The position numbers and the translations under genes are program-made. Positions 61,501-64,000 of a stretch of DNA of 64,000 nt are shown here, one piece after another. This DNA is from Nakazawaea peltata (lineage: Eukaryota; Ascomycota; Pichiomycetes; Alaninales; Pachysolenaceae), in assembly GCA_001599355.1 (NCBI GenBank), contig BCGQ01000007.1, positions 500,620-564,619 of the forward strand. Reading direction: 5' to 3'. A model generated the notes under the pieces. The model had not been told where the DNA came from, did no database searches, and saw only the letters and a list, made by a program, of their open reading frames with translations. The stretch's first letter is position 1. Every line of letters starts with the position of its first letter.

Positions 61501-62177
61501 CCAAACCTTCAGGAACCAAGGATTCCAATGTGAAAGTTTTGAGAGATTCAGAATATAAAAACCAACGTAAATCTCAAGTTGATCCTCTGCTGCCATCTCT
61601 TCCGAAGAAAGACGCTAACACAGCTCCACTTAAAGTCAAGAAACGTGAAGAACGCAAACCATTAGAAGAAATGGATAGTAATATAGTGGAGGAGAAACCA
61701 CGTAAGGCTTCGTTCTTGAGGAAACTCAGTTTCGGCACTCGTAAAGCTTCTACAGAATCAGAAAAGTCGAACAAATCATCTGGATCTGGCCAAAGAGTGC
61801 CATCCAGGGGAATTTTAGACTGGTTCCGTTCTCTGTCTTCGTCGTCTTCTTCCGGTGATCAAAATTTGTTGTTATCTTTGACCACTATTGTGAATAAGAA
61901 GGAGATGTTCGAGGGGTTGTGTAAATTATTCAAGAACTGGAAGCTGTATGGAGTAGATGAATTGCAAGTGAATCCTGAATTGTTTGTAATTCAAGGAGGA
62001 GTTTCTAAAAACAACCCAATGAATTTCAAGAGATGTAAATTTGACGTTAAAGTTGTCAGCAATGGCAAGGGATCTGAGATTTTGTTTATTAAGAAGTCTG
62101 GATCTAAGGTTACTTTCAAGAAATTATTTGGGGAGGTTGAACGTATTTTGAATACTCAGGGAGTGTTGACAGTTTAG
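58572..62177 (+). CDS. GIN4: Septin-associated Nim1-family protein kinase (Gin4/Kcc4/Hsl1 type)
   Basis: 1201 residues. These kinases sit at the bud neck, organise septins and help trigger mitosis through Swe1. The kinase domain is at about 38-310: SLGHGATGKVFLL, SAVKVVSK, CHRDLKPENLLLD, ADFGMAAL and the T-loop TSCGSPHY. CTG at 59214-59216 gives HYASPEIV when read as Ala, matching the family. The middle is basic and Ser-rich with several KRxS and RRxS patterns, and has KEN (about 696-698). The C-terminal about 110 residues resemble the KA1 lipid-binding domain (NPMNFKRCKFDVKVV...GVLTV). Length favours Gin4 or Kcc4 over Hsl1. Confidence 0.85.
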   Translation: MSHNRKASFASSMISSATSTVGLGISDQSSASHPLRIGPWSLGRSLGHGATGKVFLLTHVQTGKKSAVKVVSKSMLDSGELNGEKGCDSAGLPYGIQREIIIMKLLNHKNVLRLYDVWETSKLLYLVLEYVESGELFDLLVENGPLPEEVAVLFFRQIILGASYCHNLGICHRDLKPENLLLDKNHQIKIADFGMAALESNDRLLETSCGSPHYLSPEIVGGLKYHGSASDVWSCGVILFALLTGRLPFDDENIRNLLLKVQSGVFSMPSELSKEARDLIKKMLTVDPSKRIKTQSILHHPLLMKYPISERDLESYDLLPSPTEASHPVASKDEIKPHILQNLVVLWHGRSEEDIVTLLLTPGQNPEKTFYALLNRHDINRPATAAQSTVQGNNRVSMTRENSIRRQQSPGTPRRTKRISLSSPHRHSVTFQSQNRLTPTRVSPARPSQLASTSSQHLSALPPLPKNLYEDLKKKDQLKRQSRLSSLQQRRTSLAFADDDLLTEQQKLEQERSVTQAKMEGTIPAAVNTNRLSASASKRLSMMSVSSFVNGGRASVRNSVIGLNNNNKRQSLMSISSKRNSISPRKPKSAMKRNSITSKLISTYARLASDSEWKRIDKQTKRTSLDFATLCDRIFNGEDIDEKEFYEVKMKASESMQLLERKARRKSKRQSLMLKKKSQVIVTDETSAEDEKENNVVQPQVRSMSNPDLQKKKSTILTKEELDQLKRRTVSSTLTVQLPPLRPVSRLDPRFTIYEKFAKTNGDLASASFNKRLSGLLNSQSAHRLSSANIRDELGLEKTDEDVKLSEEFMAEVRKSRLLNSKFDLLSIVNRGGEEEVSNTKRKSVKTPRTLEDLHIPDVARRSRIDPTKRLSVLSIYSTKSSSYDLNGVLNGDTSRLKNGGVILEDDESNDFSFENSNKDPTSRRKSRLRASMLVEDSEKPVIGYKESKDTLISRDSSTDLYKKMNLPDIPQSPIKTKPSGTKDSNVKVLRDSEYKNQRKSQVDPLLPSLPKKDANTAPLKVKKREERKPLEEMDSNIVEEKPRKASFLRKLSFGTRKASTESEKSNKSSGSGQRVPSRGILDWFRSLSSSSSSGDQNLLLSLTTIVNKKEMFEGLCKLFKNWKLYGVDELQVNPELFVIQGGVSKNNPMNFKRCKFDVKVVSNGKGSEILFIKKSGSKVTFKKLFGEVERILNTQGVLTV

Positions 62178-62692
62178 GTGAATTGGGATGGAAATAGTTA
62201 GAATAAATGATTAATAGTTAGGTGTTGTAGGGATAGAGAGTTTGAGGTAGAGCAAAAGTAAAGCAGAAGTATAGCAGAGGTAGAACAGACGTATAGTACA
62301 AAGGATGATGAAAGAAGGGGAGATAGGAATGGACAGGAGTAAGTTTGGTGTGTAGTTTTTTCTCGGATAATTGGGGGTAATTGAGGGTAATTGGGGGTAA
62401 TTGGATGAAAGAGGTGGAGAGGGAACTTCAATTTTCATGTTCTAGTCCAAAGCCTTAATCACTACGTACTTCCAGACCCTTACTCGATCTCAATCCAGGT
62501 CAGATATATCCATACTAATTCCATAGTAATTCCGTAGTAGTTTCCGTAGTAGTTTCCGTAGTACTTCCATAGTAACTACCCACCTCAAAAGTTACCCGGC
62601 CTAGTTATAACACAGAGGAAGAAGCCACACAAGACGAACATTTAAAGAGGCAAAGAGCTGATAAGACCGCTGATTCAAGCGATTCAAAGCAT
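62178..62692. repeat. Intergenic region with two short tandem repeats
   Basis: Units of GGTAATTGGGG (11 bp) are repeated at 62367-62406. Units of TTTCCGTAGTAG type (about 13 bp) are repeated at 62518-62575. No gene is seen. Confidence 0.7.
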
Positions 62693-63184
62693 ATGTCAAA
62701 TCAAGATCAAGGGCAGCAAGCGTCCAAAAAAAAATTAACTCTGCTTGCCCCAGTACCCATCCAATTAATCGACCATGATAACACCGACTCAGAACAAGGA
62801 ACAAGCTCTGCTAATGAGGGGAACACAGCTGGAAAGAACACAGCTTGGTGCCGTCGCGCAATGATAGGAGAATATACAGTGGTAGATGGGAGTAATATGA
62901 CCCGGTTTGTAGTTTGGACAATCACATTAGAGACATATCTGAATAATAAGATCCAGATCCGGAAGAGATACACGGATTTTGTCGAGTTGAGGAGGAAAAT
63001 ACTAGCAAAGTATCCCTCTCATGTGATTGAGATACCCAAGTTACCAGTTAAGAGCATTTTACTCAATTTTGATCGAGAATTTTTGGAGAAAAGGAGAAGT
63101 GGATTGGAGTTTTTCATCTCTAGCATTTTGTTGAACCCGATATTTTGTAATGATGAGGTGGTGAAGAAGTTTGTAATTGAGTGA
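62693..63184 (+). CDS. YPT35: PX-domain protein, Ypt35-like
   Basis: 163 residues. A PX domain takes up the last two thirds: GEYTVVDGSNMTRFVVWTI, then IQIRKRYTDFVELRRKI (the R-R-Y-S/T-D-F core that binds PI3P), a Pro-containing loop (IPKLPVKS) and EKRRSGLEFFIS. Yeast Ypt35 is a 214-residue endosomal PX protein that recruits Vps13. The short Lys-rich N-terminus (KKKLTALAPVPIQLIDHD with CTG as Ala) contains a P-x-P patch like the Vps13-adaptor PxP motif of Ypt35. The name rests on domain and size. Confidence 0.7.
   Translation: MSNQDQGQQASKKKLTLLAPVPIQLIDHDNTDSEQGTSSANEGNTAGKNTAWCRRAMIGEYTVVDGSNMTRFVVWTITLETYLNNKIQIRKRYTDFVELRRKILAKYPSHVIEIPKLPVKSILLNFDREFLEKRRSGLEFFISSILLNPIFCNDEVVKKFVIE

Positions 63185-64000
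<816 letters not shown>

Overview
The window is nuclear DNA of a budding yeast (Saccharomycotina). It is compact: 29 recognisable protein genes (two cut by the window edges), one intron-containing tRNA-Phe, few introns, and TACTAAC branch sites in front of the 3' splice sites. A B14.7-like complex I subunit occurs beside an alternative NADH dehydrogenase, which excludes Saccharomyces-like and fission yeasts. The decisive clue is the genetic code. Read with the standard code, about twenty CTG codons give Leu exactly where the protein families keep Ala: the APE motifs of two kinases, the UIM of Rpn10, the siroheme region of sulfite reductase, Hym1, acetyl-CoA synthetase, Skn7, Icp55, and others. 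CUG therefore most likely encodes alanine, as in the Pachysolen/Nakazawaea/Peterozyma clade (NCBI code 26). The CTG positions in these proteins should be read as Ala.

Layout. 1-5 kb: C-terminal part of a type-II NADH dehydrogenase, mitoribosomal RSM27, the mitochondrial peptidase ICP55 and a secreted metallophosphoesterase. 6.3-10.3 kb: a 1196-residue Zn2Cys6 regulator whose zinc cluster is split by a 430-nt intron. 10.6-11.6 kb: tRNA-Phe and a complex I subunit. 11.6-13.4 kb: an AT-rich island with two unrecognised small genes, a broken-looking reading frame and a 12-bp tandem repeat. 13.4-29.5 kb: CSM3, AIM18, LCB1, a GAF-domain protein, VPS36, HYM1, an EDEM-type mannosidase and SCH9. 30.6-39.6 kb: SKN7, SET5, an FMP10-like thioesterase, FAU1 (one intron) and a sodium:solute symporter of the urea/polyamine transporter type (one 562-nt intron). 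40.6-53.6 kb: sulfite reductase MET5, borealin NBL1, RPN10, acetyl-CoA synthetase, a cytochrome P450 and an L-arabinitol/xylitol-type dehydrogenase. 55.3-64 kb: EPL1, a GIN4/KCC4-type kinase, a YPT35-like PX protein and the start of TRR1.

These are mostly independent housekeeping and signalling genes. Thematic links are mitochondrial function (NADH dehydrogenase, complex I, RSM27, ICP55, AIM18, FMP10), growth and stress signalling (SCH9, SKN7, HYM1, GIN4), and sulfur and redox metabolism (MET5, TRR1). Several promoters carry sites that fit their gene: Cbf1 and Met31/32 sites before MET5, and an Rpn4-type element before RPN10. Intergenic DNA is rich in short tandem repeats. An exact 11-mer, AATTAGGAAAT, recurs in three promoter regions. 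A CCCTCGG array is shared by the zinc-cluster gene intron and the VPS36 promoter. I saw no transposon, LTR element or CRISPR array.
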